A stretch of 64,000 nt of DNA, taken from NCBI GenBank assembly GCA_047967505.1, contig CM106540.1. One strand, written 5' to 3'. Below the pieces are notes generated by a model. The model was not told the origin of the DNA and did not search any database. It saw only the letters and a list, made by a program, of their open reading frames with translations. Origin of the DNA: Dipteris shenzhenensis (taxonomy: Eukaryota > Polypodiophyta > Polypodiopsida > Gleicheniales). Below, piece after piece: positions 44,385 to 57,061 of the stretch. Position 1 is the stretch's first letter. Each line of letters begins with the position of its first letter. The position numbers and the translations under genes are program-made.

Positions 44385-46640
44385 ATTTTACCCCTTAGTT
44401 CAAAAGTACTCAATTTCATGATCTTTCCCTTTAGCTCAATCAATTACAAATTTTACCCCTTTTACCAATATTTGAGTTTCACTTCAGTGGTTCCAAGGTA
44501 GTTGGTGAACAATGAGTGGATAGTTCAAATTAGACCCTTCAATGATCACCAACTAATTTAGTGTGCGCTGAACTAGCCTAATTCGGCATGCGCTAAGTTA
44601 TTAATTCAACATGCGTCGAATTAAGAGTTGACCTCTATTTTGGATTGAATTTTGTGCAATTAGTGTGCCAACTGAAAGATCATGTCAAATGCCACAGTGT
44701 TTGACTTGTTAGGATATCAGAGCTAGCTCAACATGGCCTAAGCTAATTCCGCTTGCCTGAAGCTATTTCACCATGTGTTACGTGCACTGGGATAAAGCTA
44801 ACTAAGCATGTCTTTCCCAAACTATATCACTGATGAATTTGTCGTGGATTGCAAAGCTTCCATGGTTTTCGTGCAGGATTTGTGGTCCTAGGGGTACTTC
44901 TTTACCTAATATACCTATTAAAAACAAGAAACAAGTAATTTGAAGCAAAATGGAGTGCTTTTTCAAAAATGAAATAGTTTGTCATTTCCAAAACCTTAAA
45001 ACTCTCACCCAATCATCACTTTTTAGCCTTTAAGGATTGGGTAGCATACAAGGGTTAGCAATGATCACCACTACCTTTTTCTATATTTATACAACTAGAA
45101 ACCTCGAAAAGCATCTACAAAACAACCCTTATTGACTATCTCTCTCATTCCTCACTCACTTTCCTCTTTCCTCAGCTCATGCCGTTCCAACAAACTAAAA
45201 CCAACTCTTTTTACCAAGCTACTAGGTGTTGGGCAATGGGAAGTAATGGGAGAAGCACATGCAAGCAAAAGCTTACCAATAAATCCCTGGCAAAGGGTGA
45301 AAAAAATGTGTAGCCTCACTAGTGAGTCACGTGTCGTGGGGATCTTGGAAGTATACCGATGGAGCCTCCTACTTCAAGCTACTCCTTGTGGGAGCTATGC
45401 AAGCATGAACGGTCCATATGTGTCACCCAAATGGCTTCCACAGTTGTTGCAAGAGTGAATCCACCAGAGAATAAGGGGGAGAAGGGATGGAAGAAGGGGG
45501 AGGAAGAGGAAGAGGGGATGGGAATCAAGAGACAAGAGAAGGGGAAGGGGGATGAGTGGCATTCACTAAAGTCAAGAAGTAAGAACAACACAAGACACAC
45601 CACTCTTGGAAAAATAAAGAGCCTCTATTCCTCAAAACTTGCATACAACAACTGAAGACCAAAGTTAAACTTTTGGCCTTTTATACATGTCACCTTTTGA
45701 AGGAAGGGCCAACCCCATGCTCTCATTCTCTTCCTATCTTTTCTACTCTCTTGTTCCTAGTATTCACAATCCTCTTGGGCCACTACGGCTCCAATGCAAT
45801 TCCTAACAAAATCCATAAGCACGTTGCATATATTTACAAGATTATACAAGAAGACACAATATGTGACAATATCAACCAAGATGGTTAACAATCTCACAAC
45901 CTGATCATACAGATTTCAAAACAAGGCAAGGCATAATGTCACAACCACACAAAGACCTAAGACTATGCATTCTTTGTAACACATAGGGAGTAGAGACAGA
46001 GGAGATTGTCCTCATAAAATGCCCTAGACACTATGAGATGAAGGGGCACTATCATTGTGCCCACTCATGGTTATACAAAAAGTGAGCAGTCATTAGACTA
46101 CCCTCATAAAAAATGTGTCTTGACTCAGATCAAGTCTCATGAGGCCAACAGCGGGACAAGTCCCCTGACAACAAGAGATCTATAACTTCTTTGCATATGC
46201 GAAGAAATGACTTGGCACATGGATTGCTACCCTAAGCTCTACATATGCTAGGTCAACAAGAAACTAGATACACTATCTGCAAGACCCAGCACATCCATGG
46301 CACCATCATTGTTGCATCTCAAAGTCAAGCTATGTCATGTTGCCCATGGGTGCACCCCTCAACAAGAAGTCATGGGTACCAACAACGGACCTCAAATATG
46401 TTCTAGAGATACCAAGACTACCGCTGGGACCCCCATTACATCCATGCTGAGCTCAGGCATCACAAACTCATGACACATGATAGCGCAAGAACAACTCCCA
46501 ACACATGGAGGTTATCCTATTAGTTCCCCATATATTCATCGGTTCTCTATTAGACATGTCATACACACCTAGTTTCCCGCACAAGGGGTATACTATTACA
46601 ATGTTTTCAATTTTTTGGTCTCATAGGATTTTTTGGGTTT
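44385..46640. other. Gene-poor stretch, nothing recognised
   Basis: It holds GA-rich low complexity (45470-45550) and small frames without family matches. The part next to the gag relic (44385-45100) could be the leader or LTR of that element, but I found no second LTR to confirm it. Confidence 0.3.
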
Positions 46641-46651
46641 TCCACAACGTT

Positions 46652-46653
46652 AA

Positions 46654-46702
<49 letters not shown>
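46652..46702. repeat. (TC)n microsatellite
   Basis: An uninterrupted ct/tc dinucleotide tract of about 50 bp, followed by a C/A-rich segment. Confidence 0.95.
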
Positions 46703-46705
<3 letters not shown>

Positions 46706-47559
46706 CCACACCCAAAGTATGGGATTGAGGGCGCATGGCTCTAGGACAAGACCCCACTCCGGACCTGCCTCTTATCATCTAAAGCGGCCTTTTATCATCG
46801 GGAGCAACCTGTTATCATCAGATTCAAGGACACTCCTACTAAGGTGGCATCACTATGCAAGCGTACAATTGTACAAGACCACCCCCAAATCCATTTGGAT
46901 GAGGACCTCACACCTTTGGAGTTGAGGAGAGGTTCACTCTTCTACAACCACACGACATAACCTGGAAGGAGGGGAATTGGGCAGTGGTTTGAGATGGTCA
47001 GCTTTTGAAAGACCCCCGATGGGTGTCTGGTGGTCCCTCAAAATATAGGGGAACAGGGTCTATCAAGTTCCGAGCACTGAGACCTTGACCTACACAATTT
47101 GGAGCTGTAATGGTATCTTATGGTCCAAATCCAAGGAATTTCTACATAGGACGAGATATAGTTTTTTACATAGGCACCTTATCAGAGCACAAAGCATCCT
47201 TTGCCAGTACTCAATGATACACATGGGAGGTAGCATACTAGGATGAGATTCAAAGGCAGGTGGAGTGTGTGCTAGTGTCACTACTATGCAAATCCTCTCT
47301 CACCAGGATGATATCTATTAAGAGATACGACACACATTCTAGATTTCTTTGGATTCAGATCCCGATGCCCCTATCAACGGGACCTCTTCCTCGTAGTTTG
47401 ATAGTGCCCCCTCGATACCTCACACTTTGCCAGAGATCTATGTTAAGTAGGCTGAGAATTAGGCTGAGAATTCACCATACACATGCCTACTAGAGATCTA
47501 TGTGAGGAGGCTGACACTTCACCAGATGTAGCCCAGCATCTGGTATCATGGATTTCCGG

Positions 47560-48925
47560 AACCAAGCAAAGTCCTCCTAGTTGTGGACTTCAACGTGAGG
47601 ATGATCACGCTTCAGGAATCACTTGTGGATTTTTGGGATGACTATTTTTTATTACAGATATTGATCTAGATGAGGTATGCATATCTTGAGTATACATAGA
47701 TAGGTGAGCCCCCAACCACACCTTAGGAAAACGCTTTCTTGGACATGGATAGGATACATTACCTTGTCATTTACAATGGTTTGGACCAATGGACCTCCTT
47801 GGGTGGATTCACTTGCTTTCATAAGGAGGGGAGGGGGGGGGGGGGGGATTGGTTTCCAACGTAGTTGACTACCCCATGGAATCCCTTACCTTCACCCCAA
47901 ATATCATTGACTTCTCTGTCTCGCTACCATCACCAAGAGTTGACTACACCTATCTTCTCTTTAGTATATCTATGCCATGCCACACTATGGCACCGCTCAC
48001 ACACCACATATCATGACATCCACTTTGAGCATAGTCACTACCCTGAGTACTCCGCATGTTGTTCCACTTCACTCATAGATCTCAAGGACATCCTGCTCCT
48101 AGAAGATTGAGCCGCTCTAATCACACACTTCTTTCATAAGATTGCCTTGCACACCTTCGCCTCAAATACCACCCGCTCCACCTGCCTACCGACCGCTGCT
48201 TAGCTCCGTACCCTACAACAACTGATACGATGATGAGTGTAAGGCCTTACATCATCAACTCAAATTTTGAGACTACTCACACCTTTCATGTAAGGCCCTA
48301 TGATGTGCAAGCTGCTCCGCAGGAGGGAGTAGGCTTTCATTTGCCCAAACAGGGCGCTACTCAACATTATGTTTAGTAACTCCTCTAAAGATTTTTGGTA
48401 GAATTTTATCAAGATACGATTCCTGTCTCCTTCACAGACACCACACTCCATCATACTTATGCACGCACACTGTACAACATTCCTCACTTGCCATTACCTG
48501 ACAGAGTTACCCCGCCCCATCTCTTGCACATTGTTCACTGCCAGTGGCATCAAACATGCAACTCTAAAGCTCCATAGTGGTCAAGCGAAAGATCACAAGG
48601 GACCAGGTACTAAATACATTGCATATGGACTAAGTACTATGGTGCTAACGAAATCTTTTCACCGAAGCTGTTTGCACTTGTTTCCCGCACAACTAGACCC
48701 TTAACATCCCATCACAAGGCAACGGATGCCATTAGCTTGGAAAATTATAAGACCATTAGAATTGGGCATGTCATGTCCAAGCTCTATGCATCATTGCTCA
48801 ACACACAGGTTAGCCAATTTGTAGAGCTCGAAGAACTAAGAGTAGACAGACATGCAACCTTCCAAGCTTATCATGCAAGTTTGCAAAAGGCTTTTGATAA
48901 ATATCAAGATCTCGTCGTCTCATGA
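47560..48925 (+). pseudogene. Old LINE relic: endonuclease and RT start
   Basis: Short in-order traces of a non-LTR ORF2: VLLVVDFNVRM (about 47570, compare GGDFNAR), VDYTYLLFS (about 47938), HSHYPEYS (about 48028, compare SDHYP). Then DAISLENYKTIRIGHVMSK with LYASLLNTQ (48727-48805) follows and RVDRHATFQAYHA…QKAFDKY, which matches the NYRPI…K-L-y…Q-aGFR region of RT. A run of G at 47828-47847 and many stops break it. Individually weak; the order and spacing make the case. Confidence 0.45.
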
Positions 48926-49199
48926 GATACCATTAGGAGATTATTTGGGCAACCGTGGCACTCTATGAGATGGTCTCAAACAAGGCTTAGATGGCTATAG
49001 GGTGGATAGAGAGTATCAAGAGAACTGTAGGGTTTAGATGGCTATAGGGTGGATGCAGGAGATCAAGAGCTCCAATAGGGATGTCCACGATCATCAACCC
49101 TATTTTGCCTATACATCCACTAGGTTAAAACCTTCATGGGGAATCTTCCAGGGGGGCTAGGCTGCTCTCTAGGCGTCCATTGACAATTGGATGCACTCC

Positions 49200-49700
49200 A
49201 TAGTCCATACCTTCTACGAGACACGATCTGAAGGATTACCTTGGCAAAACCCACGTTATGATCTTCAACACATCCCACACTTGGCTATTCCCAGTTATCT
49301 CCTTTACAACATGCTGTTGTCGTCACCATATCCCATATGTCGATTAGTAATATCCGCCTCGCCGTGGGTCTCTAGGAGGACTTCATTCATTCGGTGACTT
49401 CGCAGTCGCCCTAAACGATCAAAATGAGATAAAGCTTAAAGATACGTTTTATACTCGATTAATTTTTCCGTGCCTCTAGATGGGTAGGCACCGGTCTTTT
49501 GGTTGGCTAGATCCCCGACAGAACCGTACGTGCAAGTCTCCCCGCATACGGCTCAAGCCATTTCTTACGAGGCCCCAGCATTCATCCCGCCGGTGAAATG
49601 TACGTGAAATTTAGGCTGTTGCCCCAAAGCAAAGTACAGAGCATCTCACACTAGACGGATTACCTATGGAGGTCATCCCATCCTACACATATTCAGTGGT
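49200..49700 (-). other. nad7: Mitochondrial DNA insert (NUMT) with nad7 exon and group II introns
   Basis: On the - strand 49554-49521 is a 34-nt group II intron domain V, GAGCCGTATGCGG…TACGGTTC, with AGC triad, CG bulge and closed stem. About 40 nt later comes an exon (about 49483-49412) encoding [20 protein letters not shown]. NAD7 has [21 protein letters not shown] there. The next bases, GGGCGACTGCG, look like a group II intron 5' end. Exon length of about 69-71 nt fits nad7 exon 2 between the introns known in seed plants at positions 140 and 209. A 2-nt insertion near the exon start marks it as a decayed nuclear copy. Outer limits are estimates. Confidence 0.8.
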
Positions 49701-51059
49701 ATTTTTCTTTGGCCTACTTTTCACGATACAAAGACCCAACTTAACAAGGGATTCGCCATACTTGCTAGACTTGAGCGGCAGTGCTTTCACTCTCATTTCC
49801 AAGATCTTCGGACCAACACTCTTTGCCCAACATGCAAGTCCTTTACAGACCTGATCTATCAGAGGCAGATTGAACCCGACTAGAGAGGTCCAAATTCCTT
49901 ATTGTCACAGATGATCTGCAATAAGCCATCAGTTCCACATCATTCTGACAGTTTGAGACGCCTCTATTACAGCTGGACATAACATTCCAAGTTATGTCTC
50001 TATTACAGCTCCTCGACCTCCGGCCAACACAATTATCATGGTTGGCCTTATCTCTCATCCATGACTTTCGAAGCTGCGGGTCATCAAAGGTGTTGGTACG
50101 CCAGTACACAAATAATTAGAGAGTCTATGGATAGATTACCCCCCTTTCAGTATAGCCCTGAGGCCTCCCTTTTGTTCCACTCACTTACCACAAGGCTAAC
50201 AAGATTACCTGAGAGAATCTCGTACAGCTACATAGATTCACAACTTACCTAGCTCCTAGTGAGCTTCTTGTGAAGCTTAGCTTCTACAGATATCACTCCT
50301 TATAGATATGAAAGGAGGGGTTCATTGACCCACCAGGCTACACATGGATCCACCATCGTGCAATTCCATGTTTCGTCACATTGAGAGTAGACTGGCTGAG
50401 GGCATACGTAGAGAGGGTCCCATCTGCACTCTATGAACTACAATAAATTCTGTAAGAGGAGCCCTTTGCATTAAGATGCCCTGAGTATTACGAGATCCGC
50501 GATCGTTACCATTGTCTTTTCAAGGATGGATTCGGATCCCTCTCCAACCTCTTGTCTCACCCGGATCATAGATGTTTGCCAACTTTCATGCATGAGGCCA
50601 TACGACACAGCTACTCATGATACATAGAGGAGATCAAGGTGCTTAGCCAAATTCCATTCAAAGTGTGATCACTAAGGTTTTCTGGTTACATAGCACAGAC
50701 CAGCAAGCCCTAGAAAATGGTGTAGCCAAGGCCCAGTGCCATCAACGTGCCGATGCACAGATCAGGCTTGGGGATCTTCCATCCATGTTCACCACACACT
50801 AAAGGCACAGCCAACGGATATCATAGTGGCACTTGTCCACCACAGCACCACATCTAGGAGACACGGGCCACGCATATTGATCCTTGGCAATGCTCTTAGC
50901 ATGGGTTTTATGCTGCCACAGCACCGTGCATCACCTGATCCTCCCATCCACTTGACTCCTCCAACAGTAGCCAGAGGATCACTATAGTGACGCCACACAT
51001 AGCTTCCATTCTCTCCATGGTTTATCTCTTTGTTGCACTTGTATTGGGTGCAGATGCCC
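49701..51059. other. Gene-poor stretch, nothing recognised
   Basis: Frames of at most 90 codons without family motifs. It may include more organellar or retroelement remains that I cannot identify by eye. Confidence 0.3.
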
Positions 51060-51305
51060 CTCTGTCACGAGAAAACGTGTTTCGGGCAATAGAAACGTGA
51101 AGAAACGTTTTTGCCCGAAACGTTTCTAAGAAACATGCGAAACGTGAAAGTTTTTTTGAAATTTTTTTAATAAATAATACACTATTTTTATTATTTATAT
51201 AAAATACATTAATTTTACACGTTTCTAGACGAAACGTCTGTCAAAATCTCGAAACGTTTTCCAAAACGCGTTTCTAGAAACGTTTCTTGTGACACTGAGA
51301 TGCCC
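51052..51305. mobile_element. Non-autonomous hAT-like MITE with 8-bp TSD
   Basis: The element at 51060-51297 (238 bp) is flanked by the 8-bp duplicate agatgccc (51052-51059 and 51298-51305). The termini are inverted: CTCTGTCACGAGAAA at the left, and CAGTGTCACAAGAAA at the right on the - strand, close to the CA(G/T)G start of hAT elements. The interior is AT-rich with many gaaacgtttc dyads. There is no coding sequence. An 8-bp TSD with these ends is characteristic of the hAT superfamily. Confidence 0.8.
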
Positions 51306-52235
51306 GCTTATTAGAGGCTCCACCCATTCAGCTCATCGTATCCGTTTTTTCAGTCTCATAGACCCTCTGGTCTTTCGAAGACTAATGTTTCTTTCTGAAA
51401 AAGGGAGAGGCACTGATGCTTCATGTGTGTTAGCCATTCACACTCGTTCTAAGGTCTCCACTCAACAAGTACAGATTTGGAGACAGCTGTGGAAATCCTT
51501 GAGCTAGATGGAGAAACTCGCAAGAAATCATTAGAGAGAGACCACCTGTACATGCATAGAGAAGGTTCAAATTTCAATTTCATGCTAGCTTGGAATGGCA
51601 TAAACAGCAAAATACTTGAGCTTTGAAGGAAACACCAGAAGAAAGCATGTGATTTACTAGTCTGTTCCCGTTCTATGAAAGTCCACAAAATTTTTAATGG
51701 ATAAACATAATGGTCGAGCTCATGCAGCTTCTATTGCTTAGCTGCAAATCGGACCACCACAATTTTCATACAATATAACTCTTTATAACCTCAATAAGAT
51801 AGCTTTGCAATCTCAAGATTCTCTAGGCCAACACATACTGCTTTAGGAGAACATCTATTAGGAACAAGCTAGACCTAAGTCTTTCTTAAACCCATTCTGG
51901 AAATCCATGTAAGATGAATTGACATCCACTTTGTGATGGCTTCTCTTACTATTTATGCATGTAAGCCAAAATGAAGGAATTATACAAAGGCACCAAGAAA
52001 CAAAGGACTTCGTGTATCCCAAAAGCTTGTGCAAGCTATAAAACAGCTTGTCCATCTCTACTAAAGGAATATTTCCATGTGACCATCCCATCCAAGCATA
52101 GCGCATCATGAAAAATATGCATTGCACCTGCTTAAGGCACTCATCATGGTTCAAGATATTTGCAATCTTGGTACATCCCAAACAATCATCTTCAGAATCA
52201 TCAAGTATTATTACCAGAGACATAGGGAAAGATGT
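51306..52235. other. Region 3' of the GDT1-type gene
   Basis: On the - strand this follows the GDT1 stop codon and probably includes its 3' UTR. A 121-codon - frame (51858-52223) shows no family match. I do not see a clear polyadenylation signal to fix the end. Confidence 0.4.
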
Positions 52236-53182
52236 TCAGAACACTCCCAGTAGAGTTGCAACAGCAAAAGCGAGAAACAAGAATCCACCTATGTATCCAA
52301 CCTGAACCAAAAGAGTCAAGAAAACAAGTTCAGAGACAAACACACTATTACCAAACAGATTGACATCTCAAGCAATTAGCTTTGCCGACAAACATTCAAC
52401 TCAACTCCTAAGGGTCAAGTTACACTCAACAAAATAGGCTAGACAGTTATCTTCTGGTATCTAAAGAAACTGCAATCTACAAACTTCAAACAAATCATAA
52501 AACAAGCAAAGAATAAATTTGAGCAAGACAAGGCAAAGGAACCTTAGAAAACCAAAAAAAAAACTGACAAATGTGTCATAAACCAGGCAGAGCTGCTGTC
52601 TAGGTTTAAGTAATTCAGAATTTGCTTCAAATGAACAATTTCATAACAGTGAGCAGTATAAGGCTAGTCAGTCATCTTACCACTTTTTCTGAGATATATT
52701 GTGCAAGGAAAGCTCCACCAACAACCGCCATCCCTGTAGCAATTACGTGCCCAGCTATTGCACCAGTGGCAACACCCCATGGAGCCTTCAAGGGCACATT
52801 CAAAGATCATTGAGATTCTAGAAAACTATCTCTAAAGTTTCTGACTACTGCTAAGAAGCATGTTCATGACAACAGGAACAACATGCTATACACGTGCTAC
52901 TTCTGAAATCTATAAGGGGATGACTCGAAGTGTTAGGGGAGGCTGACAAGATGTATGCCCAAGATTGAATAAACACAGACATGGTATTTTCAAGGTTGAA
53001 TAATCATAGTACTCCTTGACAATGATAATACCATCCATGCAATTTTCTTGACATGGATGCACACCATGCCCAACGTAGCTGAGCATGTTTACATACACAA
53101 TTGGGAGAATTTTCATACAATCCAAACTGACCTGGGCAGCCCCTAGTGCTACTGTTGCAAGCATTGACCTATCTCCCCACTC
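52236..53182 (-). CDS. GDT1/UPF0016-type cation transporter, last three exons
   Basis: Exons on the - strand are 53182-53132 (17 codons), 52785-52681 (35) and 52301-52236 (21 plus TGA). All are phase 0 with canonical sites (GCAG|…|GTCAGT, GAAG|…|GTAAGA, TCAG|). The first encodes EWGDRSMLATVALGAAQ, with the family signature E-x-G-D-(K/R)-(S/T). The second is APWGVATGAIAGHVIATG and VVGGAFLAQYISEKV, the third VGYIGGFLFLAFAVATLLGVF. The family comprises Mn2+/Ca2+ transporters; the closest plant type I recall is the chloroplast-envelope form. Two membrane helices are visible. There is no stop or frameshift in the three exons. The N-terminal exons (first signature copy, transit peptide) were not found in 53183-55100, so this may be a partial gene or have a very long intron. 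Confidence 0.88.
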
Positions 53183-54504
53183 CTGCATTTTCAAATAACT
53201 GTTTTCTCAGATTCATGAACTCATAAATAGATTTGTGACTTGAAACACTAGAATGTACAAGCATCATCAAGTAGAATATTTCAAACTACATCTATCATCA
53301 CATAATCAGCTTCTTGATACACTAAACTATAAAAAATATTTACAACCATCACTTGTTTAAGAGACACTCGGTGAAAAAAGGAAAAGAAGTTATGGATCCT
53401 AGGAAAGCAAACTAGCAAATGGAGAAAAGAGAGAATGAGTTTTTCAATTCAACTAAATGCACTATCTCAACAAGACTAACTGGAAGTCTCTATGCTATGA
53501 CAATGGTCAAGGGATTGAGAATGAAACTCAAACATTTGACTTACAAAAGGGAGCAAGAGGGTTTGACTTTCATTTAGATAGACAATGCAGGAAGTATATG
53601 TAGGGAATGCATTACGAGGACTAAGTGGGTCAGGTTGATAACCTTCACAGAATATACTTGTAAAGAATCTTTTTATTATCTTAAGGAGCCCAATCGACTG
53701 TTGGGAATGGGGGTGAGAGACGAACACCAAAATGTGGAGATGTATAGAGAATGCAGGAGTTTTGTTACAAAGAATGACCACAATGAGGAATATATCCTCT
53801 ACAAAGGAAGCTAACCCTAATACTAACCCTAGAACAGTTCCCAGAAACGCCGTTTTGGAATGTGTGAACCGGTATTTTTGAGTCGTTTCCGAAATGCTTT
53901 TTCTTTCCCCAATTTTTCATGTGCGGCATCCAACAGACCATTCTCCTACGTCAATGAATCGCGATTTTTGCACCCACCCTCTCTCCTTTGCTTCCCGCCC
54001 ACTCTCCTTTGCTTCTTCCTCCTGTACTTGTCCTTTTCCTTCACCAATTCAGGCTGCTCTCCCTGTCCTTCACCTGCATCAAACTTCGAAGCTGGTCCTT
54101 TTCCTTCTCTCGAATCTACACCTTCCTTACAATTTCCTTACTTCCTGAATCCCTAACTTAATATGAATTGTTCCATTGCATATGACTTTCATTTTGAGCT
54201 TCATCAAAGATGTATCTCTCGAGCTTTGGTGAAGTTTTCATTTAATGATATATGCATGTATAATGTATATACATTATTCACCTTAAAAACTGAAACTCCG
54301 TTTCCAGGGTTCTTTCGATGGCTGAAACTTCAAAACACCATTTACCACCATGCTCCGTAACACCGAAACTCCTGGAAACAATGAACCCTAGGGACAAAAA
54401 CTTCTTAACTGGAGGAAAATGGGCCCCAAGGGTGTGTTCACACTACACTACTCATAATCTAGCTAATCCCCCCTGTGGTGTTAGTGTGAACATGTATAGA
54501 GAAA
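53183..54504. other. Upstream of the GDT1 exons; no further exon found
   Basis: I looked on the - strand for the preceding GDT1 exon and the N-terminal E-x-G-D-K-T copy and did not find them. Frames at 53860-54156 are Pro/Ser/Phe-rich without a match. The part near 54300-54500 may be the LTR of the Copia relic to its right. Confidence 0.4.
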
Positions 54505-54845
54505 TGGATCAATCACCAAAAGGAAGTAAGCCTAAAGCTTTTACGAAAAAGTTCAAACTTTCTCTCGATAGTCCTTGGTGAAAAGATCTGCCACATCTTG
54601 GTGTGTAGGACAATAGTTCAAGCTGATCTCTCCTACATGCAATCGGTCTCTGACATAATGATAGTGTACCGCATGTGTTTCTGCGAGCAAGAAACACGGG
54701 ATTTCATGCTACTACAATAGCAGTGGGTGGGTGCCAAACTCCATGAAGATCTGCCGCCAATCTCTTGAATGATTCACTCTCAACTGTAGTTGTGAAGGCT
54801 GCTCTATAACGGGGAGAGGAGCTAACAGCTCACTGCCCTACAAAG
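54505..54845 (-). pseudogene. Copia RNase H relic
   Basis: On the - strand: YRAAFTTTVE…FKRLAADLHGVW…NPVFLAR, then with one shift AETHAVHYHYVRDRLHVG and LNYCPTHQDVADLFTK. This is the end of a Copia RNase H (NPVFHARTKHIEVHYH…ADxxTK). A G-rich tract (CACAGGGGGGA, about 54465-54475) after it may be the polypurine tract. Upstream pol is absent. Confidence 0.75.
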
Positions 54846-55098
54846 TTTGCATATGCCACATCATCATGTGTTACAGGTTATTTATGACCCCGATCTAGAG
54901 CATCCAAAGTCTGATGTGCAGGCTGTAAATATTGATTTTCTAATAGCTGTTCCATATCTACTGTCAATTAGTAGTGGGAGCAACTCTTCATATACCTCTA
55001 GTAAGCTTGTGGGCAGTAGTCTTTCAAACTCAGTCAAGGACTGATTCCTACAAAAACATCTCTACTGACAAAAATCCTGAGTGTATGGATTGTAGATA
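54846..55098. other. Unassigned 250 bp between retroelement relics
   Basis: A 65-codon + frame (54847-55041, Ser-rich) has no recognised family. Confidence 0.3.
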
Positions 55099-57061
55099 CA
55101 ATAACCCTTACTTTCACTGCTATAGCTAACAAAAATCTCAGCTCAGGAGACCTATAAGAAATTTCTTGTGGAATGAGCTAGATGGCACTACACATATTGT
55201 GGCTAGGGTGGCTTGGGAGACATTGATCCTTGCCACAAAAGAAAGAGGTCTCAATATTATAGACCCAGACTTGCAGTGCAGGGCATTACTTTGCAGGTTT
55301 TTGGTAAGGGGACTTTTGCCTAGGCAAGAGCCTTGGAAGGATTTCTTTATTCAAAGCATGCAGGCATGCACTCATTCTTCAAGCAGAGACTGGATGGGTA
55401 GCACCAAATGGAATTTTACGTCAGCCCCCCTCAGATTTCCTTCCTCTCCTCTTATGGCAGTCATTTTGATAGCTTGGAGCAGCTTCAGAAATACTCTTTG
55501 CAAAATTCTCCCAATTTCTTTGGAAGAGATTGACAAGCAGCCGGTCATGTGGAATGATAGCAAACTCGATGAGCATGGCAGGCCACTAGGCCAGTCACAT
55601 TCTATGCAGTGGTTGAGATGGAAGAGAGGCCCTGCCTCCTCTGTAGGATCCTAGAAAGCTTTCAGGAATCTTCCAGAGCACCGTAAATTGCAAGTAGAAG
55701 TCATCTCCAAGGAAGTGCAAGAAGGATTCTGCAAATTGATGCAGCCATTCCAATGGATTGGATTGAGACGAATAATATGCCTATTTCTTGTTCCACTTGG
55801 ATGGGAGCCTTCTAGGATTGGGCATTCCTCTTCAAGTTATTGCTTTGCCATGACTAAATGAGGATGCCTTGGTTTTTTATGTCCAAATGGGAGACAGGCT
55901 GTCTAGATCTTCAGATGATGTTCTTCCGAGGATTGCTTTCCAGCCTATTAGGGTCATTTTGCAGAGCATGGCTTGAATTCTCAGTGGTACCTAGATCTTG
56001 ATCCACTTCTCTTGGCCTTGGGTTCAAGGAGATTGTAGCTCTATGGTGGGGCCCCAATAAAGTATTTGCAGTGGGACCCAAGAGAGTGGGAATGGATTGA
56101 TGAAGGTCATTGACAGAAGAGCCTCTCCTTCTTTCGTTACACTATAAGTAGTGCCAGGCGGTTTCAAATCAATTGCAAAAGCTAGAGACCTTCAAGGGCT
56201 CCTCATTGGAAGAACTTTTAGATTTCTGTTGATTTGCAGAGAGTTTTTTGGAGGAGACTCTGGAAATCCCACAGGAATAGACAGATCACTCTATTCTTTT
56301 GGCCATGGTGGGATTGTAGTTAACTTATGGAGGTACAAGTTGGGGCACACTCTACGTGTCCTCGTTGCCACTCTGCAGTGGAATTAGTTTAGCATTGCTT
56401 ATGGGACTGCAGACAGACGAGAATCATTTCAATTGGAAGGGGATTGCTAGGATTTTCAGCACGTTTTCCCGTCACCCCTTCTTCATGACCTAGGGTTCAA
56501 TTGCTTGGCTTTGCCTCTGAGGCCCGCAGGTATTTTACAAGAGGCATGACTCTTCTTCGGCTTTCTAAGTTCGACAACACTTAGTAGAGTCATGACCTCT
56601 AGATGATGTACCATTCCTACCTTTTAGAGTGATACATGCTTCGATGGAGTCTTCCTGGAAGATTCTGGCAAGCATTTTAGCATGGCATATCTAGAGAGCT
56701 AGATACATAGAGGCTCTAGACTATTCCCAGGTCCATCCCATACTTTGGCCAGTATTGGACATATAATATAAATACATTGATGGCCACTTGGATGAGGATG
56801 CAAGTATCCTCTTGAGCGACCTCTGCTAGGAGAGCTACGTTCGTTAGGGAATAGAGAGGCTCCCCTTTCTTCCCAGAGTCCTCTATAGGGTTGTGGTGGC
56901 ATTTTCAGCCTCAACCTTGGACTTTTCCTACCTCATTTAAGGGGAAGTTTTTTTGGCATTTTATTACATGCTTTGCATGTTGTGTTTCTGCTTTGAGCTT
57001 ACTCTCGCGGGTTTTATTCATACTTAATAGAAGTCTTTTTTATGAAAAAAAGAAAAAAAAA
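55099..57061 (+). mobile_element. 5'-truncated LINE, different family, with A-rich tail
   Basis: It begins in the post-RT region, RRPIRNFLWNELDGTTHIV and ERGLNIIDPDLQCRALL with RFLVRG (frame 55145-55651), the segment before the zinc finger in plant LINEs. After frameshifts it shows a Cys-His motif CPRCHSAVELV*HCLWDC (about 56358-56415). It ends in an A-rich tail at 57043-57061 (gaaaaaaagaaaaaaaaaag). Sequence differs clearly from the LINEs at 24.8-34.7 and 59-64 kb, and no AC/GT tract adjoins its tail. Decayed. Confidence 0.65.
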
